From positions 12,388 to 76,387 of the forward strand of contig CAYUVY010000003.1 of NCBI GenBank assembly GCA_964448465.1: 64,000 nucleotides of DNA, read 5' to 3'. The position numbers were made by a program, and so were the translations under genes. How positions within the stretch are numbered: position 1 is the stretch's first letter; each line of letters opens with the position of its first letter. Shown piece by piece: positions 41,373 through 49,590 of the stretch. The DNA is from CAYTYZ01 sp964448465 (GTDB lineage: Bacteria; Patescibacteriota; Microgenomatia; UBA12405). The notes beneath the pieces are model-generated. The model was not told the DNA's origin, did not search any database, and saw only the letters and a program-made list of their open reading frames with translations.

Positions 41373-41897
41373 ATGAAAAACTTATTACCTTTATTGTTGG
41401 TCCTGGTGTTGGTCGGTGCAGGTGCATATTTATATAAAACAAAAATGACGGTTAAACCTGAAGAGTCAATGGTAAAAACAACTCCTGCTGAAGAAACCAT
41501 GGAGGAAACTCCAAAAGAGGCGATGGTGGCTATGGATGGATTGGACGAAGAAGCTGTAGACGTGATTGACCAATTGCCAGGTAGTACGGTGGTGGTGAGT
41601 ATGGTTAGCACCAAGAAACCGGTGTTTGTGATGATTCATAAACTGGATGAGGAAGGAAATCCTGGAGCAGTAATAGGAAGTACGGGGTTACTGACCAAAG
41701 ATTCAGAAAGGGTGACAATTAAATTGACCGAAAGGATGCTACAAAATTCAAAATACACAGCCATGTTGCACACGGATGATGGAGATGGAAAACTAACTTT
41801 TCCTGGTCCTGATGCTCCAACCAAAGACAGTGCAGGGGAAATAGTAATGATGGATTTTATGGCTAGTACTACGGCTGTGGACCCTTCAGAGTTATAA
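41373..41897 (+). CDS. Anchored extracellular DUF7282-like protein
   Basis: This 174-residue protein has an N-terminal membrane anchor (LLPLLLVLVLVGAGAYLY), an acidic Met/Glu/Thr-rich linker (about 25-60), and a domain starting VIDQLPGSTVVVSMVSTKKPVFVMIHK. It continues GNPGAVIGSTGLL, KLTERMLQNSKYTAMLHTDDG and FPGPDAP, matching the order of conserved segments in DUF7282, found mainly in archaeal and bacterial surface proteins. The ATG at 41373 is preferred to a leader start 33 bases upstream. It precedes the desaturase gene by 13 bases. Confidence 0.65.
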   Translation: MKNLLPLLLVLVLVGAGAYLYKTKMTVKPEESMVKTTPAEETMEETPKEAMVAMDGLDEEAVDVIDQLPGSTVVVSMVSTKKPVFVMIHKLDEEGNPGAVIGSTGLLTKDSERVTIKLTERMLQNSKYTAMLHTDDGDGKLTFPGPDAPTKDSAGEIVMMDFMASTTAVDPSEL

Positions 41898-41910
41898 AGT
41901 TTGTAAAGTA

Positions 41911-42948
41911 ATGGCAAAAAATTTAAAGATTGAGGAGATTAGGCTTGGCCAATTAGATGGGGCAAAGGAATTTGCTTTATTGAGAGCCGAGGCTAAGACA
42001 AAAGGCTACCTTGAGCCAAATCCAATGTTTTATTGGACGGTGATTGCGATATTAACCTTTTTGACTGGACTCTCGGCTTTTGCCTTGGTAAGGGCAAGTA
42101 TATGGTGGCAAACAGTGTTGTGCAGTATGGCTTTTGCGTTTTTGGCTATACAATGGGGTGGAATAATGCATGATGCGGGACACGGAGGAATTTATGCCAG
42201 CAATAAAATCAATGATATTTTTGGGTTTGCAGCTTCAGTTTTACTAGGAACTAGTTATATAGAGTGGAAAAGTAAACACAACAATCACCACGCCCATACT
42301 AACGAAGTTGAAGAGGACACAGACTTGATGATCCCGGTTTTGTCATACACTTTGGAAAGAGCTAGATCGCGTACGGGCTGGCAAAAACCATTAGTAAAAT
42401 ATCAAGCCTGGCTGTTTCACTTATTTGCTTGCGCAGGTGTAATTGCTATAAGACTGGATAATTTAATTAATTTTTGGCAAAAAAGATCTTGGGATAAAAA
42501 GATCGTAATGGATAGAGTTTTGTTTTTGGCGGGAATGCTACTGTGGTATGTGGTGCCGTTTATGTTTTTTAGCTGGCAAAAGGCTTTACTTTTTGTGATC
42601 ACGTTGACTATTTTTACGGGACAATATATTGTGCACGTTTTTGCGCCAAACCACAAAGGAATGGTGGAGATACCCAAGGGAATTAAATTGTCTTTTTTGG
42701 AGCAGCAAATTATTACGGCAAGAAATGTCTTGGCGCACCCGGTGTGGGACCATATTTATATTGGTCTGAATTACCAAATCGAACATCACCTGTTCCCTTC
42801 TTGTCCTCGATCAAGTTTGAGTAAACTCGCGCCGATGGTAAAAAAATATTGCCTAAGTCGCAAGTTTCCATATGATGTAATTATGCCTTGGCAAACAGAT
42901 GTGGTAATTTTAAAAGAACTGAGTGCGGTGGCTAAACTAGTTAATTAA
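41911..42948 (+). CDS. Membrane fatty acid desaturase (front-end, acyl-lipid type)
   Basis: This 345-residue integral membrane enzyme has the three histidine boxes of the di-iron desaturases: HDAGH at 87-91, KHNNHHAHTN near 123, and NYQIEHHLFP near 286, where Gln replaces the first His as in front-end (delta-5/6) enzymes. Four hydrophobic segments place the boxes at the cytosolic face. There is no fused cytochrome b5 domain, so an external electron donor is required. It needs O2. It is transcribed with the DUF7282-like gene and overlaps the convergent Hsp70-like gene by 8 bases. Confidence 0.9.
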   Translation: MAKNLKIEEIRLGQLDGAKEFALLRAEAKTKGYLEPNPMFYWTVIAILTFLTGLSAFALVRASIWWQTVLCSMAFAFLAIQWGGIMHDAGHGGIYASNKINDIFGFAASVLLGTSYIEWKSKHNNHHAHTNEVEEDTDLMIPVLSYTLERARSRTGWQKPLVKYQAWLFHLFACAGVIAIRLDNLINFWQKRSWDKKIVMDRVLFLAGMLLWYVVPFMFFSWQKALLFVITLTIFTGQYIVHVFAPNHKGMVEIPKGIKLSFLEQQIITARNVLAHPVWDHIYIGLNYQIEHHLFPSCPRSSLSKLAPMVKKYCLSRKFPYDVIMPWQTDVVILKELSAVAKLVN

Positions 42949-44305
42949 AATAACGCTTGGCAAGAATGGCTAGACCCTTACTCACGGCAGTGAATGGTTC
43001 GTATAGCTGAACCTTGTTGGGTTGAAAAATTGTTTTGACTAAGTCTTGAAAAGCTGGAATTAAACTGGAACCACCAGTAAGTACTACTTGATCGATTTGC
43101 TCCGCTTTGACCCCAGCTAAAGTTAAGGTTTCTAAAATTGTTTGACGAGAAAGCTCCAAAGCATCAGAAATGGCCTGTTTAAATTCCACTTGAGTGATTT
43201 GTTCATCGATAGTGGTGTGCTCGGTTTGAAAAATTAACTGGGCAAGAGAAGAGGAAGATAGTTTTTCTTTGGTTTCGACAATTTGTTTACGTAGAGCAAA
43301 GGCTAAGTTTTGACGCAAAAAATATTCTATAAATTCAATGGTAGGAACGGAACTGGCTCTGTATTTGGCACGGTGGAGAAAGTCGAAAAAGGATTCGGAG
43401 CGATATTTGGAAATATCGGCCCAGTTGATAGCGGCGTTGACGGCAGAGGGTGGATAAGGAATCTGCTTGTCTCCATAGGTTAAATTTTTACCAAAATGAT
43501 GGGCTATTTTAAAATCGTATAGGGCTTGATCGATAAGATCCCCGCCTAGGGGTGTGCCATGGGAAGCTAAAACTTGATTGGTGTCGAGATTGACAATAGT
43601 AGTATCCAAAGTTCCGCCGCCAAAATCGAAAACAAAAACTAGACCAGAATGGTCGACCCCATAACCATAGGCAGCACCAATAGGTTCGTATTCAAATTTA
43701 ACTTCCTTAAAACCGGCTTGTTTGGCGGCTTGCTCCAGGCGAGCTAAGGGCAACTTGCCATGGGTAGTGTCCCCGACAAATTTGACGGGGCGGCCAATTA
43801 AAATTTGATCGATGTTTTGACCAGAGAGAGAATCGGCACGACGCTTGACTTCGGCTAGAAAAATGGAAACCAAATCGGCAAAGGTATAGGTTTTGTCTTC
43901 AATTTGAGTTTGAATATCTTGGGTGCTACCCAAAAGAGACTTAAAAGATCGCAAAATGCGCCCGGTTTGGGAAACTTCATATTCAAAATATTCATTCACT
44001 TTAATTAAGTCGCTACCTTGAAAAACCTTAATTTCGCGGGTGCCAACCGTATTTTGGACTTTGGCTAATTTAGAACTGGCCAAATCATTTAAGTATTGAT
44101 TTATCGCCTGGGTAGCATAATAGATTTTGTTTTGGTGAAAATAGAGGGCAGATTGAAAAACTTCAGGAGTACTGGAGGCAAAATTAATGGGCAAAACAGT
44201 TGGGTGAACGGAGTCTTGTTGAAGAGAAATACTGGAGTTACTGGTACCGAAATCTAGGCCGTAACTGGGACGGCCATTAATTTTTGGCTGTACCAGTTGA
44301 TTCAC
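42941..44305 (-). CDS. Hsp70-family protein of YegD type (no substrate-binding domain)
   Basis: This 454-residue protein is essentially an Hsp70/actin-type ATPase domain: phosphate-1 YGLDFGTSNSSISL near residue 15, phosphate-2 VFVFDFGGGTLDTTIVN near 220, and the adenosine motif VVLTGGSSLIPAF near 407. It lacks the DnaK beta-sandwich and lid, as YegD-like proteins do. Its client and partner are unknown. Start is GTG, with a TTGACA-17-TAGAAT promoter ending 8 bases upstream. Confidence 0.88.
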   Translation of the reverse strand: MNQLVQPKINGRPSYGLDFGTSNSSISLQQDSVHPTVLPINFASSTPEVFQSALYFHQNKIYYATQAINQYLNDLASSKLAKVQNTVGTREIKVFQGSDLIKVNEYFEYEVSQTGRILRSFKSLLGSTQDIQTQIEDKTYTFADLVSIFLAEVKRRADSLSGQNIDQILIGRPVKFVGDTTHGKLPLARLEQAAKQAGFKEVKFEYEPIGAAYGYGVDHSGLVFVFDFGGGTLDTTIVNLDTNQVLASHGTPLGGDLIDQALYDFKIAHHFGKNLTYGDKQIPYPPSAVNAAINWADISKYRSESFFDFLHRAKYRASSVPTIEFIEYFLRQNLAFALRKQIVETKEKLSSSSLAQLIFQTEHTTIDEQITQVEFKQAISDALELSRQTILETLTLAGVKAEQIDQVVLTGGSSLIPAFQDLVKTIFQPNKVQLYEPFTAVSKGLAILAKRYFN

Positions 44306-44313
44306 GGACTGTG

Positions 44314-44342
44314 ATTCTAGCAGTGTGAAAAATACCTGTCAA
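44314..44342 (-). promoter_or_regulatory. Strong promoter of the YegD-like gene
   Basis: TTGACA (44337-44342), 17-base spacer, TAGAAT (44314-44319) on the minus strand, then 8 bases to a GTG start. It shows the near-leaderless spacing with a non-ATG start codon. Confidence 0.7.
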
Positions 44343-44350
44343 CAGGCAAT

Positions 44351-45547
44351 TTAGTCTAGAAAAGTGATGGCGACTCCCCTTTTACCAGCGCGGCCGGTAC
44401 GACCAATGCGATGGATGTAGGCGTCTTGAGACTCAGGAAGATCGAAGTTGATGACGTGAGTAACATCGGAAATGTCTAGTCCACGACTGGCTACATCGGT
44501 AGCCAAGAGAACCTGGAGGTTATCACTTTTGAACATGGAAAGGGCTCGTTGACGTTGGAATTGACTTTTGTTGCCATGGATAGAGGCGGCTTTAAAACGT
44601 TTTTGTTCTAGGGCCATGAATAATTTTTCAATACCATGCTTGGTGCGTCCAAAAACGAGAACCTTTTGATATTCTGGTTTGACTAACAATTCACAAAGTA
44701 TTTCCACTTTATTGCGACCTTCGGTACGCAAAATAGTTTGATCCACGTTGACAGCAGGTTGACTTGGGGCAACCGTAATTTTTACAGGGTTATTGAGAAA
44801 AGAGGCCATGATAGTATGCATCTTGGGAGTGAGGGTAGCGGAGAAGAACAAAGATTGGCGGGGTTGGGCAAGTTTGGTTACCAAGTATTGCACATCGGGT
44901 AAAAAGCCCATATCCAACATACGGTCGACTTCATCTAGGACGATATTGGCATAATCGTTTAAATTAAGCATGCGACGGGTGTGTAGATCTTTGAGGCGGC
45001 CAGGAGTGCCCAAAACAAATTGAGGTCCACGTCGCAGGTCGCGAGTTTGAATACCAATAGAGGCTCCACCAATACAAAGAGCAGAATAAATACCCATACC
45101 ATGGGTAAAAGATTTAAGCTCATCTTGAATTTGCAGGGCTAGTTCACGAGTAGGAGCAATGATTAAGACTTTTTGAGAACGATTTAAGAGTACTTTGTTA
45201 ATTAGGGGAATTAGGAAGGCTGCTGTTTTACCGGTCCCCGTGGCTGCTTGGCCTACGACATCGCGACCCTGTAAAAGAGCAGGAATAGCCTGATCTTGAA
45301 TAGGGGTAGGGATCGTATAGTTTTTTTGTAAAATAGCAGATTTGAGCTGAGGAACTAGATTAAAATCATTAAAAGTATATTGATTTTTGTACTCGATAAC
45401 TGGACCAGCCACACTGGGACGGTTGATTAATTGAGTTGGATTAAAAGAAGACTGACGCTGGCGACCGTGGGTAGAAAAACGAGGTCGGCTAAAATGAGGC
45501 CTATTGGGCCTGTTGGAACTCGAGCGGTTAGAAGGTTGATGAAACAT
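44351..45547 (-). CDS. DEAD-box RNA helicase, RhlE-like (DEVD variant)
   Basis: This 398-residue helicase begins with an Arg/Ser/Asn-rich, probably disordered RNA-binding tail (residues 1-45). The core follows with Q motif PTPIQDQAIPALL, Walker A AATGTGKTAAFL, PTRELALQ, motif II DEVDRMLDMGF, SAT motif FFSATLT, and HRIGRTGRAGKRG near the end. Motif II reads DEVD, a conservative change from DEAD. It stops just after motif VI, so there is no C-terminal extension. It likely unwinds RNA in ribosome assembly or mRNA turnover. Confidence 0.93.
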   Translation of the reverse strand: MFHQPSNRSSSNRPNRPHFSRPRFSTHGRQRQSSFNPTQLINRPSVAGPVIEYKNQYTFNDFNLVPQLKSAILQKNYTIPTPIQDQAIPALLQGRDVVGQAATGTGKTAAFLIPLINKVLLNRSQKVLIIAPTRELALQIQDELKSFTHGMGIYSALCIGGASIGIQTRDLRRGPQFVLGTPGRLKDLHTRRMLNLNDYANIVLDEVDRMLDMGFLPDVQYLVTKLAQPRQSLFFSATLTPKMHTIMASFLNNPVKITVAPSQPAVNVDQTILRTEGRNKVEILCELLVKPEYQKVLVFGRTKHGIEKLFMALEQKRFKAASIHGNKSQFQRQRALSMFKSDNLQVLLATDVASRGLDISDVTHVINFDLPESQDAYIHRIGRTGRAGKRGVAITFLD

Positions 45548-45628
45548 TTTTTATCTAATTAGCAAACGTCGTAAATATAAAAGCGATATTCACTAAATGT
45601 CCTATAATTATAGACTAGTTGTGGAGCG

Positions 45629-45657
45629 TTGTCAAGAGCTACTGTCTATGAGAAAAT
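45629..45657 (+). promoter_or_regulatory. Promoter of the ABC exporter operon
   Basis: TTGTCA (45629-45634), 17 bases, GAAAAT (45652-45657), then 7 bases to the GTG at 45665. The -10 is a weaker match than elsewhere. It supports the GTG over a TTG at 45629 that would lie in the -35. Confidence 0.45.
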
Positions 45658-45664
45658 AAGGACT

Positions 45665-46444
45665 GTGAAGATCGAAAACATAATTGAGGTAAAAAACTTA
45701 GTAAAAAAGTACAAAAAGGCAGAAAAACCGGCCGTAGACGTGGTTAGTTTTGGGGTGAAAAAAGGGGAAATGTTTGCACTTTTGGGCCCCAATGGAGCAG
45801 GAAAAACTACGGTCATTTCTATTTTGACCACAACTTTGGCTAAAACTAGTGGGGAAGTAAAAATTGCTGGCTTGGATATTGACAAGGACTCTTTAAAAAT
45901 ACGCTCACAAATTGGGATAATTTTCCAAAATCCTAGCTTGGATCTGAACCTGACTGCGGAAGAAAATGTGCGCTTTCATGCGGTTTTGTACGGACTGTAT
46001 CCGTATGCGCCATTTGCCTCCTGGATGCCTGAAGAATATAGAAAAAAATTAGCGGACTTGGCTGGAGTATTAGGCCTGACTAGTGCTGATATGGCTAAAC
46101 CAGTAAAGGCGATGTCGGGTGGAATGAAGCGAAAATTGGAAATAATTAGATCCTTGATGCACAACCCAAAAGTATTATTCCTAGATGAACCAACCACAGG
46201 GCTAGATCCCCTCTCGCGAAAAAGTTTATGGGCTTATTTGGACAAAGTACGCAAGGAAAATGGCACGACAATACTGGTAACTACTCATTATTTGGAAGAA
46301 ATTGCCGGGGCAGATCGAGTGTGCATTATTAAAGAAGGAAAGATTGTGGCCATGGGTTCGACTCAAGAGGTGAAAAAACAATTTGCTGGTAAAGAGCAGA
46401 GTTTGGAAGAAGTATATTTAAAAATTATTCAGGAGACAGAATAA
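45665..46444 (+). CDS. ABC-2 type exporter, ATP-binding subunit
   Basis: This 259-residue ATPase has Walker A LLGPNGAGKTTVI near residue 37, a Q-loop in IGIIFQNPSLD, the signature MSGGMKRKLEIIR near 149, Walker B VLFLDEPTTGLDP near 168, and a switch His in TTHYLEEI. It is of the DrrA/CcmA/NodI-like class that pairs with ABC-2 permeases. The permease gene starts immediately after its stop. The GTG start is chosen from promoter spacing. The exported substrate is unknown: a lipid, glycolipid or drug. Confidence 0.9.
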   Translation: MKIENIIEVKNLVKKYKKAEKPAVDVVSFGVKKGEMFALLGPNGAGKTTVISILTTTLAKTSGEVKIAGLDIDKDSLKIRSQIGIIFQNPSLDLNLTAEENVRFHAVLYGLYPYAPFASWMPEEYRKKLADLAGVLGLTSADMAKPVKAMSGGMKRKLEIIRSLMHNPKVLFLDEPTTGLDPLSRKSLWAYLDKVRKENGTTILVTTHYLEEIAGADRVCIIKEGKIVAMGSTQEVKKQFAGKEQSLEEVYLKIIQETE

Positions 46445-47218
46445 ATGTTGGCTACTATTATTGCAATTGCAGCAAGAGACATTACAAAATTTTTAAGAGA
46501 CCGGCCTAGGATGATTGCCACACTGGTTTTTCCTTTGGTATTTATTGGTATTTTAGGTCAAAGTTTACAGTCTAATTTGGGAACGGTTAGCAAGTTTAAT
46601 TTTTTGGAATTTGTCTTTTTGGGAGTACTGGGGCAAACCTGGTTTCAATCCACAGCGGCTGGAATTATTTCGTTAGTGGAAGACCGAGAATCGGACTTTG
46701 CCCAGGAAATTTTTGTGGCACCAATTTCAAGACTGGCAATAATCTTGGGAAAAATAGCTGGCGAGGGAGTGGTGGCTAGTTTGCAGGGAATTGGAATTGT
46801 GGCTTTTGCCTTGATTTCGGGTATACCAATTGATTTGGGAAGACTCTTGATGATCTTGCCAGCTGGTGCTATTGTTTGCTTTTTGGGTGGAGCTTTTGGA
46901 GTGTTAGTAATGTCGAGACTTACCGGACAGCGAGGCGCAAACCAAATTTTTCCATTTCTACTTTTCCCTCAATTTTTCTTGGCCGGAGTATTTAGCCCGA
47001 TTAGCAACTTGCCACCAATTTTGTTTGTTTTATCGCGAATTTCGCCGATGACTTATGGCGTGGATTTGATGAGAAGTCTGTATTATTGGGGCAGACCAGA
47101 GGCAACTATTGTGGTCTTGCACCCAGCCTGGGTAAATTTGGCAGTGATTGGAGCAATGATTGTAGTGATGGTCACCTTGGGAACTAGTTGGTTTGTGAAG
47201 GCGGAAAGGGAAAGATAG
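46445..47218 (+). CDS. ABC-2 type exporter, permease subunit
   Basis: This 257-residue protein has six membrane helices and an N-terminal amphipathic segment (ARDITKFLRDRPRMIATLVFPLVF), the typical ABC-2 start. The last third carries the family's NQIFPFLLFPQFFLAGVFSPI and ISPMTYGVDLMRSLYYW signature, as in DrrB-like permeases. Its ATG follows directly on the TAA of the ATPase gene. The pair would form a 2+2 exporter. It is convergent with the exported protein gene at 47222, 3 bases apart. Confidence 0.88.
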   Translation: MLATIIAIAARDITKFLRDRPRMIATLVFPLVFIGILGQSLQSNLGTVSKFNFLEFVFLGVLGQTWFQSTAAGIISLVEDRESDFAQEIFVAPISRLAIILGKIAGEGVVASLQGIGIVAFALISGIPIDLGRLLMILPAGAIVCFLGGAFGVLVMSRLTGQRGANQIFPFLLFPQFFLAGVFSPISNLPPILFVLSRISPMTYGVDLMRSLYYWGRPEATIVVLHPAWVNLAVIGAMIVVMVTLGTSWFVKAERER

Positions 47219-47221
47219 ACT

Positions 47222-48066
47222 TTATTTAACGGATTTGATTTCTTTTTCGGGCATGGTGCCGTCGAAGTTGACAGTGCCGTTTTNNNNNNNNNNNNNNNNN
47301 NNNNNNNNNNNNNNNNNNNNNNNNNNNNNNNNNNNNNNNNNNNNNNNNNNNNNNNNNNNNNNNNNNNNNNNNNNNNNNNNNNNACGGATTTGATTTCTTT
47401 TTCGGGCATGGTGCCGTCGAAGTTGACAGTGCCGTTTTGGATATTTAGAGAACGAACGTAAAGATTGGGGACGGCGTTGATGCGATCTTGGGCAAACTTT
47501 TCAATAACTGGAAGATTGGGATTAACCAAAGAACTGGGAACAGTAATGCGACCGATTTGCAGTTCGGTTGGGTTTAAGGTGACTTTGTTGTTGATAACAC
47601 TACCGGTGCCCTTGAGGTAAAAAGGAGGATTGGCACTAATACTATATTTTTGCATGGCTTTTTCTACCTCGGCAGTAGAATGGGTGAGAGAAATAAAAGG
47701 TAGGAGTAAGTTGACGTGCAAAATACCAGAAACTTCACCGGTATTATCGGGATTTATTTTAATTTGCAGATGGGAAACTGGGGAATATTGCCAATTATTA
47801 CTGTCGTTGAGAGCGGTAATTTGAGAGGAATTAAAACTAAATTTAACATCTTTTTTGCCTTCAAAACGAAGACTTTGCTTAATGTCGGATACGGGAGCCA
47901 AAGTCTGGGCTTTAACACCATTTTTGGCATAGGCCTCGGTTTTGTCTTGTTCGGTGTAGGTAATACCCAGATTGCGCGGTGAACCGGAAGTTAGGTAAGA
48001 TTTTAGGAAATAGGCACCCAGAAAAAGAATCACAAGCAGACCAAGAAGAACTTTGACCAGCTTCAT
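47222..48066 (-). CDS. Exported single-anchor protein, DUF2140/LmeA-like fold suspected (interrupted only by an assembly gap)
   Basis: After removal of the artificial gap the protein is 229 residues. It has an N-terminal membrane anchor (KVLLGLLVILFLGAYFL), then an extracytoplasmic domain. The run DVKFSFNSSQITAL, then HLQIKINPDNTGEVSGIL and ITVPSSLVNPNLPVIEKFAQDRI, looks like the elongated lipid-binding proteins of the DUF2140/DUF2993 kind. It ends in EKEIKSVK just before the permease stop. TATAAT ends 6 bases before the ATG. Beside an ABC-2 exporter, a lipid-carrier role is conceivable; the family call is tentative. Confidence 0.6.
47229..47438. other. Assembly gap: 55-bp copy, 100 N, identical 55-bp copy
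   Basis: Bases 47229-47283 and 47384-47438 are identical, with 100 N between. Joining them gives 683 plus 7 coding bases, 230 codons in frame with a clean stop at 47222-47224. No repeat exists in the protein here, so the duplicate is an assembly overlap. Confidence 0.92.
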
Positions 48067-48081
48067 ACTGAGATTATATAC

Positions 48082-48228
48082 CTACTGCACCAGATAGAAA
48101 AGATGGAAGAGCATGTAGACCAGAACTGCAAGCAAAACGTAGAAAACTATCCTTTGGGATTGAGTAGAGCTATAAAAGGACTTTTTGCTAACTTTGCGTA
48201 CGGTTTTGGATTTTTTAGTTTTGGGCAT
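48082..48228 (-). CDS. Small 48-residue membrane protein
   Basis: This short frame has a basic N-terminus (PKTKKSKTVRKVSKKS) followed by one hydrophobic helix (IVFYVLLAVLVYMLFHLFYL). It ends 15 bases before the exported protein gene starts. Support for coding comes from TATATT (48234-48239) exactly 5 bases before the ATG, the window's leaderless rule, and the sensible composition. No family is recognised; a regulatory or assembly micro-protein is possible. Confidence 0.5.
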   Translation of the reverse strand: MPKTKKSKTVRKVSKKSFYSSTQSQRIVFYVLLAVLVYMLFHLFYLVQ

Positions 48229-48275
48229 AATTTAATATAGCAGATATTTTGATAATTTTTCAGAATACTTTCAGT

Positions 48276-48304
48276 TTGATTGGATAAGCTCTGATAGTTA
48301 TAAT
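48276..48304 (+). promoter_or_regulatory. Promoter of the flavin electron-transfer operon
   Basis: TTGATT (48276-48281), 17-base spacer, TATAAT (48299-48304). An ATG at 48303 overlaps the -10 and so cannot be the start. The next in-frame ATG, at 48315, is 10 bases after the -10, the same geometry as rpsT. Confidence 0.7.
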
Positions 48305-48314
48305 GAATTACCCT

Positions 48315-48836
48315 ATGAAAAAATATTTACTAAGTGCAGTGGTGGTGTTTGGTTTTTTGTTTTATACTTTTAGCTCGAACAGCAATAAAAAAATAAGCAT
48401 ATCACTTGTTTCTCCAGACCTAACGGTTAAGCCAACTGATTCGAACAAGATAACTTTTGAGCCATCCCCCACCGAACCTCCAATGCCCACCTCCCCTCCT
48501 CCAACCCAGGTGCCAACCAGAGTTGCCCCTACCTCTACGCCAATACCAAGTGGTAAATATAAAAATGGGACGTATACAGGAGACTCTATTAACTTTGTGT
48601 ATGGAGATATGCAAGTACAAGCTATTGTGGAGAACGGTAAATTAGTTAAAGTTAACACACTTAAATACCCAAACGACAGAGAAACTTCAGTAGAAATCAA
48701 CTCTGAAGCCTTGCCAAGGTTACAGAGAGAGGCTATAGCGGTACAAAGCGCCCAGGTTGACATAGTTTCGGGAGCCACAGATTCGAGTCAAGCATTTATG
48801 GAATCGCTGGCAACAGCACTGGCCAAGGCAAACTAA
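48315..48836 (+). CDS. Membrane-tethered FMN-binding domain protein (ApbE substrate)
   Basis: This 173-residue protein has an N-terminal anchor (residues about 3-18), a flexible Pro/Thr/Ser linker of about 40 residues (TEPPMPTSPPPTQVPTRVAP), and a small FMN-binding domain. It ends with VDIVSGATDSS: the D-x-x-S-G-A-T signature is the site where ApbE attaches FMN to the threonine (Thr-155 here). This matches the RnfG/NqrC-type domain reduced to its core. It would hold a covalent flavin at the outer face. ApbE follows 4 bases downstream. Confidence 0.88.
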   Translation: MKKYLLSAVVVFGFLFYTFSSNSNKKISISLVSPDLTVKPTDSNKITFEPSPTEPPMPTSPPPTQVPTRVAPTSTPIPSGKYKNGTYTGDSINFVYGDMQVQAIVENGKLVKVNTLKYPNDRETSVEINSEALPRLQREAIAVQSAQVDIVSGATDSSQAFMESLATALAKAN

Positions 48837-48840
48837 ATAA

Positions 48841-49590
48841 ATGAAAGACCTACGCCTATTGATGGGTATGCCAATTTGGGTGGAGATTGTGGGAGAAAAA
48901 GCGCAAAGAAAACATTTGGATAAGATATTTGAATATTTTGAAAAAGTGGAAGAAAGGTTTAGTACTTTTCGCGAGACTAGTGAGATTTCCAAATATAATT
49001 TGGGTGTGATAAAAGAAAGCGAATTTAGCCCAGAGATGAAATTGATATTTAAGTTAGCTGAACTTACAAAATTTCAAACTAACGGATATTTTGATATCAA
49101 AAGACCAAATGGGAAAATAGACCCCGCTGGGATTGTCAAATGTTGGGCGATTTGGGAGGCAAGTAAACTGATTGAAAAAATGGGCTATGAAAATTATTTT
49201 GTGGACGCGGGGGGAGATATACAAGTAAAAGGTAAAAATGAGGATGGTAAGGATTGGAGAATTGGGATTAGAAATCCGTTTAACCGGGAAGAAAATGTGA
49301 AAGTGGTGAGTATTGGTAATCGGGGTATTGCAACTTCGGGAACCTATATACGTGGTCAGCACGTGTTTGACCCACACAATCCCGCCAAACCGATTGAGGA
49401 AGTTGTCAGCATTACGGTGATAGGCCCAAATGTTTACGAGGCGGACAGAATGGCTACGGCGGCCTTGGCCATGCGCGAAAAAGGGGTGGCGTTTATTGCT
49501 AAACTAGAAGAAATGGAAGCGTATGCAATTGATCATAAGGGCATGGCAACTTTTACCCCCGGGTTTAATAAATTTGTCATACAAGCATGA
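48841..49590 (+). CDS. apbE: FAD:protein FMN transferase ApbE
   Basis: This 249-residue enzyme moves FMN from FAD to a target threonine. Motifs in order are DPAGIVKCWAIWEA near residue 91 (the common form is D-x-G-G-x-A-K-G), NYFVDAGGDIQVKG near 119, IATSGTYIRG near 161, HVFDPHNPAKP near 174, and ADRMATAALAM near 200. There is no signal peptide or lipobox, and an in-frame TAA lies directly before the ATG, so the enzyme starts in the cytosol. It is between its likely substrate and an electron-input protein, overlapping the latter by 4 bases. Confidence 0.9.
   Translation: MKDLRLLMGMPIWVEIVGEKAQRKHLDKIFEYFEKVEERFSTFRETSEISKYNLGVIKESEFSPEMKLIFKLAELTKFQTNGYFDIKRPNGKIDPAGIVKCWAIWEASKLIEKMGYENYFVDAGGDIQVKGKNEDGKDWRIGIRNPFNREENVKVVSIGNRGIATSGTYIRGQHVFDPHNPAKPIEEVVSITVIGPNVYEADRMATAALAMREKGVAFIAKLEEMEAYAIDHKGMATFTPGFNKFVIQA

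Noticed and set aside
44963..45547. DEVD motif as evidence of an inactive helicase
   Set aside because: DEVD keeps both acidic catalytic residues, and all other helicase motifs are intact.
48303..48305. ATG at 48303 as the start of the FMN-binding protein
   Set aside because: It lies within the TATAAT -10 element; the ATG at 48315 fits the promoter.
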